Shown piece after piece: positions 35,001 to 45,125 of a stretch of 64,000 bases of DNA. Position numbers and translations under genes: made by a program. The notes under the pieces are model-generated. The model searched no databases. It was not told where the DNA came from and was given only the letters and a program-made list of their open reading frames with translations. Origin of the DNA: Symbiodinium natans (lineage: Eukaryota > Sar > Dinophyceae > Suessiales > Symbiodiniaceae); assembly GCA_905221605.1 (NCBI GenBank), contig CAJNDS010002128.1:237501-301500 (forward strand), in the 5' to 3' direction. Position 1 is the first letter of the stretch, and each line of letters begins with the position of its first letter.

Positions 35001-37276
35001 GACCCTCGCACTTGTTTTGGCCTTGCCCTAAACCCTAAACCGTAAACCTTAAACCCTAAACCCTAAAGACCTAAAGCCAAAAGCCTAAAGAGCCTAAAGA
35101 GCCTAAAGAGCCTAAAGAGCCTAAAGAGCCTAAAGAGCCTAAAGAGCCTAAAGAGCCTAAAGAGCCTAAAGAGCCTAAAGCCTAAAGCCTAAAGAGCCTA
35201 AAGCCTAAAGCCTAAAGCCAGCAGCCAAAAGCCAAAAGCCAAAAGCCAAAAGGCCCAGCAGCTGCGGGCTTCCTCTTTCCTCTTTCGCGCGCATCGGGCA
35301 TCTGGGGCGCTGCTGAACTCAGGCCAACGCCGATGAAGTACTGCCTGGCAGACTCTTGCGCGACCCGTTCGACCAGAGGGTCTTCAACAAGCAGGGGGCT
35401 TGGTTGGAACCCTAAACCCTAAACCCCAAACCCCAAGCCCTAAAGCCCTACGTACGACCCCAATCTCCCCTAAGCCGACCCAGTGGCACGCTGCAACAAC
35501 CCTAAGCCCACAACACTCTAGACCCGAGGCTTTTAGGATTCTGAGCTCAGGGTTTCGACCTTTCGCTCCATCCATGTTGCACCGCTTGCACACGAGTTAT
35601 ACATCGTATCAGCCCCATGGAACCCCATAGTACGGCCTCAAGCCCGACAGGCCGTGTAAGCCCTTCAGCGCCTATTGTAAGCCAAAACCCCAGACCCTAC
35701 AAGCCCTATCAGCCTGAACCCTAACCCTTCCAACTCTCGACCCGATAACCCTGATGTTGCCCAAAACCCTACACGTCCCATAAGACCAGACCATATACAC
35801 CCTAAAACCCTAAATTTAAAGATCCTCAACCCTAAACAAACCCTCAGCCATCTACCCTGAATCCAACCCTCAGCCCCCGAACCCTCACCCTAAACCCTAA
35901 ACCCTAAACCCTAAACCCCAAACCCCAAACCCCAAACCCTAAACCCTAAACCCTAAACCCTAAACCCATCCGCAGGTTCGTGCGACGCGTGGCGGCTCGC
36001 TGCTCGCCCTGCGTGCAAGGCCTGTACGAGGACCTGGCGCTGGTGGTGGCGTCAGGCCAGAGCCGGAGCCCGCAAGTTGAGTTTGGGGTTTAGGTTTAGG
36101 GTTTAGGGTTTAGGGTTTAGGGTTTAGGGCTTAGTACGGTTTAGGGTTTAGCTTTTATAAGTTTGCATGCAATCTGCCCTAAATGGGGAGGCTTCGGGCC
36201 TTGCCTGGATCTGCGACCTCATTCATCATTTCATATCTTGTGGCACCAAGTAGAGCCCGTCATGAGACCAACCGCACGTTGAAGTCTTGCAGCAACGTTT
36301 GGCCTACGACTGTGCATACGTTGATCATGGGCACCCCTCTCTAGACTACCTTGGTTCCCCCCTTAGATGACTTTAATTAAGCGTAATTGTCCCCCAAACA
36401 GGCCTAAACCCTAAACCCTAAACCCTATACCCTAAACCCTAAACCCTAAACCCTAAACCCTAAACCCTAGGGGTAGTATAGAGGGGGATAGTAGGGGGAC
36501 CCATGAGTTGAGTAGGCGAGGCTGGCCCGGTTGCTGGAGATGCCCTGCGCGTGCGAGTCCTGGATCCCAGAGAGGCCGCTTTCTGCACGTTTAGGGTTTA
36601 GGGTTTAGGGTTTAGGGTTTAGGGTTTAGGGTTCAGGGTTTAGGGTTTAGGGTTGCCCAAAACCCCAAAATCCCCTGAAGCACCTAAACCCTAAACCCTA
36701 AGTCCCCTCAAGGCACTCCTCCCCCCCAAAAACCCTAAAGGGGGCCTTCCGTCGAGTGCCTTAGGTCGTGGCCAATGGGGTGAATTTCTTCTGGCGAAAA
36801 GCTCATCTTCAAGGCCTTCGGAACGCAGGGGATTGAGGATTCAGGGATTGTAGGGTATATGGGCTTTAGGGTTTAGGAGCTTGTCTCGGGGCTTTAGGGT
36901 TTAGGGATTTTGGGTTTAGGGGCTTTATTTGTAATTTTAGGGTCAAGGGGCTTTAGGGTTTAATTAGAGGTTTCAGACAATCAGGGGCTTCGTGCTCCTA
37001 TTCTATTTTTCCGGGGAAGCTGTTTTCTTCTCCCCAGATGTCGTCCGAAAGTATGCTTCCCCACATTTTTCGCAGTCGCATCCTCAAGGCCCGCGGACCA
37101 TGCCTGCCTTGGCTCACGCGAACGGCGTTGGGCCGAAAGAATATTTCCTCCAAGATCGGGGCGTCTGGTTCCTGGATGACCTCCGCGACTCCCGGGCGCA
37201 TATGTGGGATGTCTTGGGGCTCTTCGCCCTGTACACCCCTGAACCCCAAATTCAGCTCCGGAACCCTAAACCCTGA
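32025..37276 (+). CDS. Secretory-pathway glycosyltransferase, nucleotide-diphospho-sugar transferase fold, about 12 exons
   Basis: Proposed exons: 32025-32104, 32220-32295, 32506-32598, 33460-33531, 33771-33833, 34055-34144, 34397-34724, 34909-35024, 35323-35402, 35976-36075, 36521-36588 and 36985-37276 (stop near 37274). The first encodes a signal peptide or membrane anchor (ALCLAAFVGLVAHQAAA), then a stem region. The catalytic part reads HRFVVVAMDARA, YGLRLAVVDSDVVAFRDPF (DxD metal and nucleotide-sugar site), DDLSTGFIYVQPS, PFDQRVFNKQGAW and HANGVGPKEYF near the C-terminus. These are the ordered motifs of the Nucleotid_trans (PF03407) family, which transfers sugars in the Golgi. Donor sugar and acceptor cannot be told. 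The last three exon boundaries are the least certain. Proposed introns use GC, GA or GT donors and AG acceptors and contain telomeric arrays and two family A elements. Confidence 0.83.
32342..32441. mobile_element. MITE family A copy 3
   Basis: TTGGGATGCTCCCCC and GGGGGAACATCCCAA enclose about 100 bp in an intron of the glycosyltransferase gene. Inner arms include GGGACTATAGTACCCC and its near-mirror, so the whole copy can fold on itself. No target-site duplication is visible. Confidence 0.8.
32843..32946. mobile_element. MITE family A copy 4
   Basis: TTGGGATGCTCCCCCTTATA and TATAAGGGGGAACATCCCAG are flanked by an exact 8-bp duplication GGTACATC at 32835-32842 and 32947-32954. It lies in the intron between the glycosyltransferase exons at 32506 and 33460. 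Confidence 0.88.
33862..34001 (-). repeat. Homogeneous CCCCTAAA 8-mer array
   Basis: About 17 copies of the 8-base variant CCCCTAAA, between ordinary CCCTAAA units, make up most of an intron of the glycosyltransferase gene. A second array of the same 8-mer is at 61417-61522. Confidence 0.95.
34206..34316. mobile_element. Dispersed element, family H copy 1
   Basis: Begins GGAAGAATTA and contains GGTCCCTA, an ATACCATA block, a C-rich stretch, AAAATCC and TATTAAGGCCCCTA in that order. The copy at 61098-61212 has the same order of blocks. It lies in an intron of the glycosyltransferase gene. Confidence 0.55.
35087..35262 (+). repeat. AGCCTAAAG 9-mer array and AAAAGCC tail
   Basis: About ten AGAGCCTAA-type units and then AAGCCAAAAGCC units fill an intron of the glycosyltransferase gene. 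It looks like a further derivative of CCCTAAA with longer periods. Confidence 0.9.
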
Positions 37277-37326
37277 ACCCTCCTAAACCCTAAACCACTC
37301 TTTCATATATAATATAAATGTTAATG

Positions 37327-37852
37327 ACTTTGCGGGCAAGGTCCTATATTTAGCGGGCAAGGTCCTATATTTAGCGGGCAAGGTCATATATTTAGCGGGC
37401 AAGGTCATATATTTAGCGGGCAAGGTCATATATTTAGTGGGCAAGGTCCATTGGCTAAAAAAAGACCTTGCCCACTAAATATATGACCTTGCCCGCTAAA
37501 GGGCGACCTTGCCCACTAAATATATGACCTTGCCCGCTAAATATATGACCTTGCCCGCTAAATATAGGACCTTGCCCGCTAAATATATGACCTTGCCCGC
37601 TAAATATATTGCCCGGGCCAGGTCATATATTTAGCGGGCAAGGTCATATATTTAGCGGGCAAGGTCCTATATTTAGCGGGCAAGGTCCTATATTTAGCGG
37701 GCAAGGTCCTATATTTAGCGGGCAAGGTCATATATTTAGCGGGCAAGGTCATATATAGCGGCAAGGTCATATATTTAGCGGGCAAGGTCATATATTTAGC
37801 GGGCAAGGTCATATATTTAGCGGGCAAGGTCATATATTTAGTGGGCAAGGTC
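37327..37852. repeat. 20-21-bp satellite in alternating orientations
   Basis: The unit TTAGCGGGCAAGGTC(A/C)TATAT is tandemly repeated: direct at 37327-37455, inverted at 37463-37608, direct again to 37852. The first two blocks meet at a short loop near 37455 and form a long hairpin of about 130 bp per arm. It starts just after the glycosyltransferase stop codon. Confidence 0.95.
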
Positions 37853-38056
37853 CCCCCCCCACCCCCCCCCCCCACCCCCCCCCCACCCCCCCCCCCCACC
37901 CCCCCCCCCCCCCCCCCACCCCCGCCCCCCCACCCCCCACCCCCCCCCACACCCCTCCCACCCCCCCCCCCCCCCCCACCCCCCAACCGCCCCACCCCCC
38001 CCACCACCAACCTCCCCGCCCCGGACCCCCCCCCCCCCCCCGCCCCCCCCCCCCCG
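37853..38056. repeat. C-rich tract
   Basis: About 200 bp of poly(C) broken by single A, G or T bases, next to the left terminal repeat of the satellite block. The glycine-rich open frames on its opposite strand are translations of the homopolymer. Confidence 0.95.
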
Positions 38057-38139
38057 TGGGTGGCTTAAATAGGGTCTATTTGGAAGCTGGGACTCGGGTT
38101 TTCTTATAGCCATACACGTTTCCACGAGGGTACGCTGCT

Positions 38140-40760
38140 GTCACGTCAGTCGTACTATGGAGGCCTCAGGAACAAGAACCAGGTAGTTCCTCTTTTCTCT
38201 TCTCTTTTTCTCCTCAATCCTAAAGTCGAAGGCTCTCGTGAGGAGAAGAGAAGGGAGAGAAGGAGGGAAAGATAAGAGGAACACAATTTTCATGGGAAGA
38301 GCCAAGAAAAGAATAGAAGAGAGATAAAACAAGGCGCAAAGAAGATGGTACTCTTCTTTATCTATCCTCTCTCCCTTATCTCTCCGTTCCCTCTGTCTTT
38401 TCGAAATGAGAAAAACAAAAAGAAAGATGAAAAGAAGAAGGGTTAGGAAAAGAGCCGAAGAGATAGGCCGAAAAGAGGGGTATGGTGAAGTACGGCAAAG
38501 GTCCACGCACAAGGAGTCACCTTCTGCTTACCCTTCCACTGCTTGATTTTACAAGCTCCTTTCTTGTGTTTTATCAGTTAAAATTAAAAGGAAACAGAAG
38601 GAGAGAAGGGAAAGGGAAGTGAGAGAGGAGAGACAACAAGGAGGCCATTTTAATTTCCTGTGAGTTATCAAAAGGAATGCAATATTATGGGAAGAGCAAT
38701 GGAAAAAAAGAGTGGAAGAGAAATTAAGACAGGAGAGGGAGGTGCAAAAATAAGGCAAAGAGAAGATGGTGCCGTTTTCATCTCACCTCTCGTTCTTATC
38801 TTCCTCTTCTCTGGTTCTTTTCCCTGTGAAATAAAAAAACAAAAGGAAGGACAATGAACATATAAAGGAACCCGTTTTCGTTTTCCGTTTGGGCACAAGG
38901 AAAAAAACAGAGGCGATAGGGCGAGAGGAGGGGTTTGCTGAAGCATGGGGAGGGTGTACGGGCAAGGGGCCAACTCCGCCCACTTCCCCCATCCATTGAA
39001 AGAGGAAAAGGAACAGGGCCTCCATTCCCCTCTTATTCTTCCTTTCTTGCGTTTTTGTCGTTTAGAAGGGAACAGGAGAAGAGGAGGGAGAGAGAAGGAG
39101 AGAGGAGACATAAAGAGGGTTGCATTTTTAATGGGAAGAGCAAAGAAAAGACCAGAAGAGAGATGATGGGGCGCACAGAAAATGGGCAGATAAGAAGAGA
39201 GGAAAGGGAATGACCAAGTACAATGAGGAGTTCTTCAATTTCCCTCCCTATCTCTTATGTTACTTTTCCTTCTTGTGGGGTGTCCCTTTTCTCTTGAAGA
39301 TGCAGAAAACGATTGAAAAGGACACCCGTTCCATCGCCCATATGTAGGGAAAGAGAGAGAATCATGAGCATCAGCTGGGCTTGCTGCCAATCCAACATGG
39401 GCGTCCCTTTTAATCGCATTCTGTGTCCTTTTTTCTCGCTTGAAGATGCAGAAAACGATCCAAAAGCACATCTGTTGGAGGAAGAGAGAAGGAGAGAGGA
39501 GAGATACCAAGGATTGCATATTTAATGGGAAGAGCAAGGAAGAGAATAGAAGACAGATGAATAGAGAAGATGGCGCTCTTCTTTATCTATTCTCTCTCCC
39601 TTGTTTCTCCCTTCCCTCTTTCTTTTCGAAATGAGAAAAACAAAAAGGAAGAACTATGAGAAGGAGAAGAGTAAGGAAAGGAACAGAAGAGATAGGCCGA
39701 GAGGATGAATATGATGGAGTATTATGGAAAGGCTCACGCGCAAGGAGTCACCCTCTGCTTACCTTTTCACTGCTTTATCATATGAGTTCCTTTCTTGTGT
39801 TTTATCAGTTAAAAGGAAGCGGAAGAAGAGAAGGGAAAGGGAAGTGAGAGAGGAAAGATAACAAGGATGCTATGTTTCCCGAAGCGTGCTGCAAGGAATA
39901 GAAGAGACAGGAAGCAAGGAGACGGAATCACAAAATAAGGCGCAAAGCTGTACATATCATCTCTCCCTTGTCTCTCCCTATTCCCTTTCGAACTAGAAAA
40001 AACCATTCTTGCTTTTCACAGATAGGTTCCCTCTCTCCTCTTCAGGAAATCCCCTTTCCCTTATGTTGCTTTTTGAAGCGAATAAGAAAAATAGCAGATA
40101 AGAAGAGAGGAAAGGGTCAATTTCCCTCCCTATCTCTTATGTTGCTTTTCCTTCTTGTGGGGTGTCCCTGTTTCTCTTGAAGATGCAGAAAACGATTGAA
40201 AAGGACACCCGTTCCATCGCCCATGTGTAGGGAAAGAGAGAGAATCATGAGCATCAGCTGGTCTTGCTGCCAATCCAACATGGGCGTCCCTTTTAATCGC
40301 AGTCTGTGTCCTTTTTTCTCGCTTGAAGATGCAGAAAACGATCCAAAAGCACATCTGTTGGAGGAAGAGAGAAGGAGAGAGGAGAGATACCAAGGATTGC
40401 ATATGTAATGGGAAGAGCAAGGAAGAGAATAGAAGACAGATGAATAGAGAAGAGGGAGAGACAAAACAAGGCGCAGAGAAGATGGCACTCTTCTTTATCT
40501 ATTCTCTCTCCCTTGTTTCTCCCTTCCCTCTTTCTTTTCGAAATGAGAAACAAAAAGGAAGAACTATGAGAAGGAGAAGAGTAAGGAAAGGAACAGAAGA
40601 GATAGGCCGAGAGGATGAATATGATGGAGTATTATGGAAAGGCTCACGCGCAAGGAGTCACCCTCTGCTTACCTTTCCACTGCTTTATCATATGAGTTCC
40701 TTTCTTGTGTTTTATCAGTTAAAAGGAAGCAGAAGAGCAGGGAACAGCAAAAATTGAGCC
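38140..40760. repeat. Purine-rich duplicated region
   Basis: A strongly AG-rich (+ strand) region with T/C-rich counterparts. A segment at about 39235-39840 is repeated at 40117-40735, offset 882 bp, with one small insertion near 40455 in the second copy. A third diverged relative lies at about 38300-38590. Shared landmarks are TTTCGAAATGAGAAA and AAGGAGTCACC. Open frames on both strands are low-complexity and not credible genes. Confidence 0.85.
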
Positions 40761-40764
40761 CAAC

Positions 40765-42672
40765 ATTTTAGGACCAGGCCTTGCGACCTGACTCTTTGGA
40801 GCAAATATCGATTCCAAAATCTTAGGGACCAGGGCTTGCGATGTTACTCTTTGGAGCAAGAAATGAGCCCAAAATCTTAAAGACCGGGGCTTGCGATTTC
40901 ACCTTTTGGAGCAAATACTGGGCCCAAAATCTTAGGGACCAGGGCTTGCAATTTGACTCCGTGGAGCACAAATCGACCCCGAAATCTTAGGGACCAGGGC
41001 TTGCGATTTGACTCTGTGGAGCACAAATCGACCCCGAAACTTAGGGACCAGGGCTTGCGATTTGACTCTTTGGAGCAAAAATCGACCCAAAAATCTAAGG
41101 GACCAGGGCTTGCGATTTTACTCTTTGGCGCAAAAACTGGGCCCCAAATCTTAGGGACCAGGGCTTGCGATGTCACTCTTTGGAGCAAAATTGAACCCAA
41201 AGTCTTAGGGACCAGGGCTTGCGATTTGACTCTTTGGAGCAAAAACTGGGCCCAAAATCTTAGGGACAAGGGCTTGCGATGTCACTCTTTGAAGCAAAAA
41301 ATGCACCCAAAATCTTAGGGACCAGGGCTTGCGATTTGACTCTTTGGAGCAAAAACTGGGCCCCAAATCTTGGGGACCAGGGCTTGCGATTTGACTCTTT
41401 GGAGCAAAAATCGAACCCAAAATCTTAGGGGCCAGGGCTTGCGATTTGACTCTTCGGAGCAAAAACTGGGCCCAAGATCTTAGGGACCAGGGCTTGCGAT
41501 GTCACTCTTTGGAGCAACAATGAATGCAAAATCTTAGGGACCAGGGCCTGCGATTTGACTCTTTGGAGCAAAAATTGAACCCAAAATCTTAGGGACCAGG
41601 GCTTGCGATTTGACTCTTTGGAGCAAAAACTGGGCCCAAGATCTTAGGGACCAGGGCTTGCGATGTCACTCTTTGGAGCAAAAAATGAACCCAAAATCTT
41701 AGGGACCAGGGCTTGCGATTTGACTCTTTGGAGCAAAAACTTGGCCCAAAATCTTAGGGACCAGGGCTTGCGATGTCACTCTTTGGAGCAAAAAACGAAC
41801 CCAAAATCTTAAGGACCAGGGCTTGCGATGTCACTCTTTGGAGCAAAAATTGAACCCAAAATCTTAGGGACCAGGACTTGCGATGTCACTCTTTGGAGCA
41901 AAAACTGGGCCCCAAATCTTGGGGACCAGGGCTTGCGAACTCTTTGGAGCAAAAATCCCAAAATCTTAGGGACCAGGGCTTGCGATGTTACTCTTTGGAG
42001 CAAAAACTGGGCCCCAAATCTTAGGGACCAGGGCTTGCGATGTCACTCTTTGGAGCAAAATTGAACCCAAAATCTTAGGGACCAGGACTTGCGATGTCAC
42101 TCTTTGGAGCAAAAACTGGGCCCCCAATCTTAGGGACCAGGGCTTGCGATGTCACTCTTTGGAGCAAAAATTGAACCCAAAATCTTAGGGACCAGGGCTT
42201 GCGATTTGACCCTTTGGAGCAAAAACTGGGCCCAAAATCTTAGGGACCAGGGCTTGCGATTTGACTCTTTGGAGCAACTGGGCCCAAGATCTTAGGGACC
42301 AGGGCTTGCGATGTCACTCTTTTGGGCAAGAAATGAGCCCAAAATCTGAGGGAGCAGGGCTTGCGATTTGACCCTTTGGAGCAAAAAACTGTGCCCCAAA
42401 TCTTAGGGACCAGGGCTTGCGGTTTGACTCTGTGGAGCAAAAATTGAACCCGAAATCTTCGGGACCAGGGCTTGCGATTTGACTCTTCGGGGCAAAAACT
42501 GGGCCCAAGATCTTAGGGACCAGGGCTTGCGATGTTACTCTTTGGGGCAAGAAATGAGCCCAAAATCTTAGGGACCAGGGCTTGCGATGTTACTCTTTGG
42601 GGCAAGAAATGAGCTCAAAATCTTAGGGACCAGGGCTTGCGATGTCACTTTTTGGAGCAAAAACTGTGCCCT
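40765..42672 (+). repeat. 55-56-bp tandem satellite, about 34 copies
   Basis: The unit contains CTTAGGGACCAGGGCTTGCG, then ATTTGACTCTTTGGAGCAAA and an AACTGGGCCC or ATCGAACCC end. Two end types alternate in parts, suggesting a higher-order double unit. Frames reading through on both strands translate the repeat. Confidence 0.95.
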
Positions 42673-43040
42673 AGTATTGGGGGGAGGAGGGCTCGTGATT
42701 TAGTATTGGGAGGAGGCCCGGGCTCGTAAATTAGTATTGGGGGGAGGCCCGGCTCGTGATTTAGTATTGCGGGAGGCCCGGGCTCGTGATTTAGTATTGG
42801 GGGGAGGCCCGGGCTCGTGATTTAGTATTGGGGGGAGGCCCGGCCTCGTAATTTGGAGGCCCGGGCTCGTGATTTAACCCGGGCTCGTGATTTAGTATTG
42901 GGGGAGGCCCGGGCTCGTGATTTAGTATTGCGGGAAGGCCCGGGCTCGTAATTTAGTATTGGGGGGAGGCCCGGGCTCGTGATTTAGTATTGGGGGGAGG
43001 CCCGGGCTCGTGGTTTAGTATTGGGGGGAGGAGGATGCCC
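42672..43040 (+). repeat. 31-bp tandem satellite, about 12 copies
   Basis: The unit contains TTTAGTATTGGGGGGAGGCC then CGGGCTCGTGA. One copy near 42845-42880 is shortened. It follows the 55-bp satellite without a gap. Confidence 0.95.
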
Positions 43041-43049
43041 CAGCCCCCA

Positions 43050-45125
43050 CCCCCCATTTGGAAATAGATGAATTAATTGAATTAATTGAAATAATTGAAT
43101 TAATTCAATTAATTCAATTAATTGATTTATTTCCAAAGGGGAGGTGCAAATTAATTGAATTAATTGAATTAATTCAGTTATTTCAATTAATTCAAGCAAT
43201 TCATTTATTTCCAAATGGGGGGGATTCCCCAGCCCCCACCCCCCCCCCCCTTGGAAATAAATGAATTAATTGAATTAATTGAATGATTTTTATTAATTCA
43301 ATTAATTCAATTAATTCAATTAATTCAATTAATTCAATTAATTCAATTAATTCAACTAATTCAATTAATTCAATTAATTCATTTATTTCCAAAGGGGAGG
43401 TGGAATAATTCAATTAATTCAATTAATTCATTTATTTCCAAATGGGGGGGATTCCCCAGCCCCCACCCCCCCCCCTTTGGAAATAAATGAATTAATTGAA
43501 TTAATTGAATGAATTCAATTGATTCAATTAATTCAATTAATTCAATTAATTCATGTATTTCCAAAGGGGGGGTGGAATTAATTGAATTAATTGAATTAAT
43601 TCAATTATTTCAATTAATTCAATTAATTCAATTAATTCAATTAATTCATTTATTTCCAAAGGGGGGGGAGGGGTGGGGGCTGGTGAATCCCCCCATTTGG
43701 AAATAATTGAATTAATTGAATTAATTGAATTAATTGAATCAATTCAATTCATTCAATTAATTCAATTAATTCCACCCCCCCCTTTGGAAATAAATGAATT
43801 AATTGAATTAATTCAATTAATTCAATTAATTCAATTAATTCATTGATTTCCAAAGGGGGGGGGGTGGGGGCTGGGGAATCCCCCCCATTTGGAAATGAAT
43901 GAACTAATTGAACGAAACTGTTTAAACTATCGCGGCTCGATTTGGCCAAATTTTGCCGGGCAGCCTGCGGGCAAAATTTGGCCAAATCGGGCTGCTCTTC
44001 GTATGCCATGAGAAATGCGCGGCTCGATTTGGCCAAATTTTGCCCGGAGGCTGCCCGGCAAAATTTGGCCAAATCGAGCCGCGCATTTCTCAGCGCGTAC
44101 GACGAGCAGCCCGATTTGGCCAAATTTTGCCCGCAGACTTCCCGGCAAAATTTGGCCAAATCGAGCCGCGATAGTTTAAATAATTTCGGGCCTCCAGAAA
44201 GGCGCGGCTCGATTTGGCCAGATTTTGCCGGGCAGTCTGCGGGCAAAATTTGGCCAAATCGGGCTGCTCGTCGAACGCGATGAGAAATGCGCGGCTCGAT
44301 TTGGCCAAATTTTGCCGGGCAGCCTCCGGGCAAAATTTGGCCAAATCGAGCCGCGCCTTTCTGAAGGCCCGAAATTTTTAAACTATCGCGGCTCGATTTG
44401 GCCAAATTTTGCCGGGCAGCTTCCGGGCAAAATTTGGCCAAATCGGGCTGCCCTTCGTATGCGATGAGAAATGCGTGGCTCGATTTGGCCAAATTTTGCC
44501 CGGAGGCTGCCCGGCAAAACTTGGCCAAATCGAGCCGCGATAGTTTAAATAATTTCGGGCCTCCAGAAAGGCGCGGCTCGATTTGGCCAAATTTTGCCGG
44601 GCAGCCTCCGGGCAAAATTTGGCCAAATCGAGCTGGGGGGGTGGGGTCTGGGGAATCCCCCCCATTTGGAAATAAATGAATTAATTGAATTAATTGAATT
44701 AATTCAATTGATTCAATTAATTCATTTATTTCCAAAGGGGGGGGAGGGGTGGGGGCTGGGGAATCCCCCCATTTGGAAATAAATGAATTAATTGAATTAA
44801 TTGAATTAATCGAAATAATTCAACTAATTCAATTAATTCAATTAATTCAATTAATTCATTTATTTCCAAAGGGGAGGTGGAATTAATTGAATTAATTGAA
44901 TTAATTCCAATTAATTCCAATTAATTCAATTAATTCAATTAATTCAATTAATTCAATTAATTCATGTATTTCCAAAGGGGGGGGGTTCAATTAATTCAAT
45001 TAATTCAATTAATTCAATTAATTCAACTAATTCAATTAATTCCACCCCCCCTTTGGAAATAAATGAATTAATTGACTTAATTGATTAAATTCATTAAATT
45101 CCAGGGGGAAAGTGGAAATTAAGGA
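43050..45125. repeat. Mirror modules of 9-bp AATTAATTG units
   Basis: Blocks of (AATTGAATT)n and (AATTCAATT)n face each other, capped by ATTTATTTCCAAA and GGGGG-rich spacers with GATTCCCCAGCCCC. Each module is a palindrome of roughly 150-200 bp, repeated about ten times. The 9-bp period keeps frames open as (ELI)n or (QLI)n, which is not evidence of a protein. Confidence 0.95.
43915..44640. repeat. GC-rich palindromic core inside the AT-rich modules
   Basis: Repeats of CGATTTGGCCAAATTTTGCC and its complement form successive inverted pairs of about 60 bp, separated by CGCATTTCTCA or GCGATAGTTTAAA linkers. Five or more pairs are seen. Both strands are open in long frames, including one of more than 300 codons, made only of the repeat. 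Confidence 0.95.

Larger units (their letters stand above)
1..37290. repeat. Interspersed telomere-type heptamer arrays (left part)
   Basis: Arrays of TTTAGGG or its complement CCCTAAA, from 2 to more than 20 units, recur every few hundred bases except in an island at about 6.5-10.1 kb. Long perfect runs include 3572-3658, 5389-5474, 17056-17182, 19346-19434, 22404-22576, 24340-24428, 28974-29107, 30276-30398 and 32136-32207. Degenerate units (TTCAGGG, TTTGGGG, TTTCGGG, TGTAGGG) fill the spaces between. In the reconstructed genes these arrays lie inside introns: TTTAGGG is frequent just after an exon and CCCTAAA just before one. This is not a chromosome end, because orientation flips repeatedly and genes lie between the arrays. 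Confidence 0.95.

Noticed and set aside
37327-37852. CRISPR array
   Set aside because: Units are directly tandem without unique spacers and switch orientation; the genome is eukaryotic.
37600-38125. Glycine-rich and TLPAKYM-repeat open frames
   Set aside because: They are translations of the poly(C) tract and of the 20-bp satellite.
38141-39213. Open frames with hydrophobic runs on both strands
   Set aside because: They are in the purine-rich duplicated region, overlap each other and have biased composition (K/R/E on one strand, F/L/S on the other).
40877-42550. Repeated LGTRACDLTLW / SQALVPKILG open frames
   Set aside because: They follow the 55-bp satellite in several frames on both strands; none has non-repeat sequence.
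43749-44735. A 328-codon open frame on the - strand
   Set aside because: It is entirely translated satellite (repeated LAKFC/QNLAKSS and ELI units), and the other strand is also open over the same bases.
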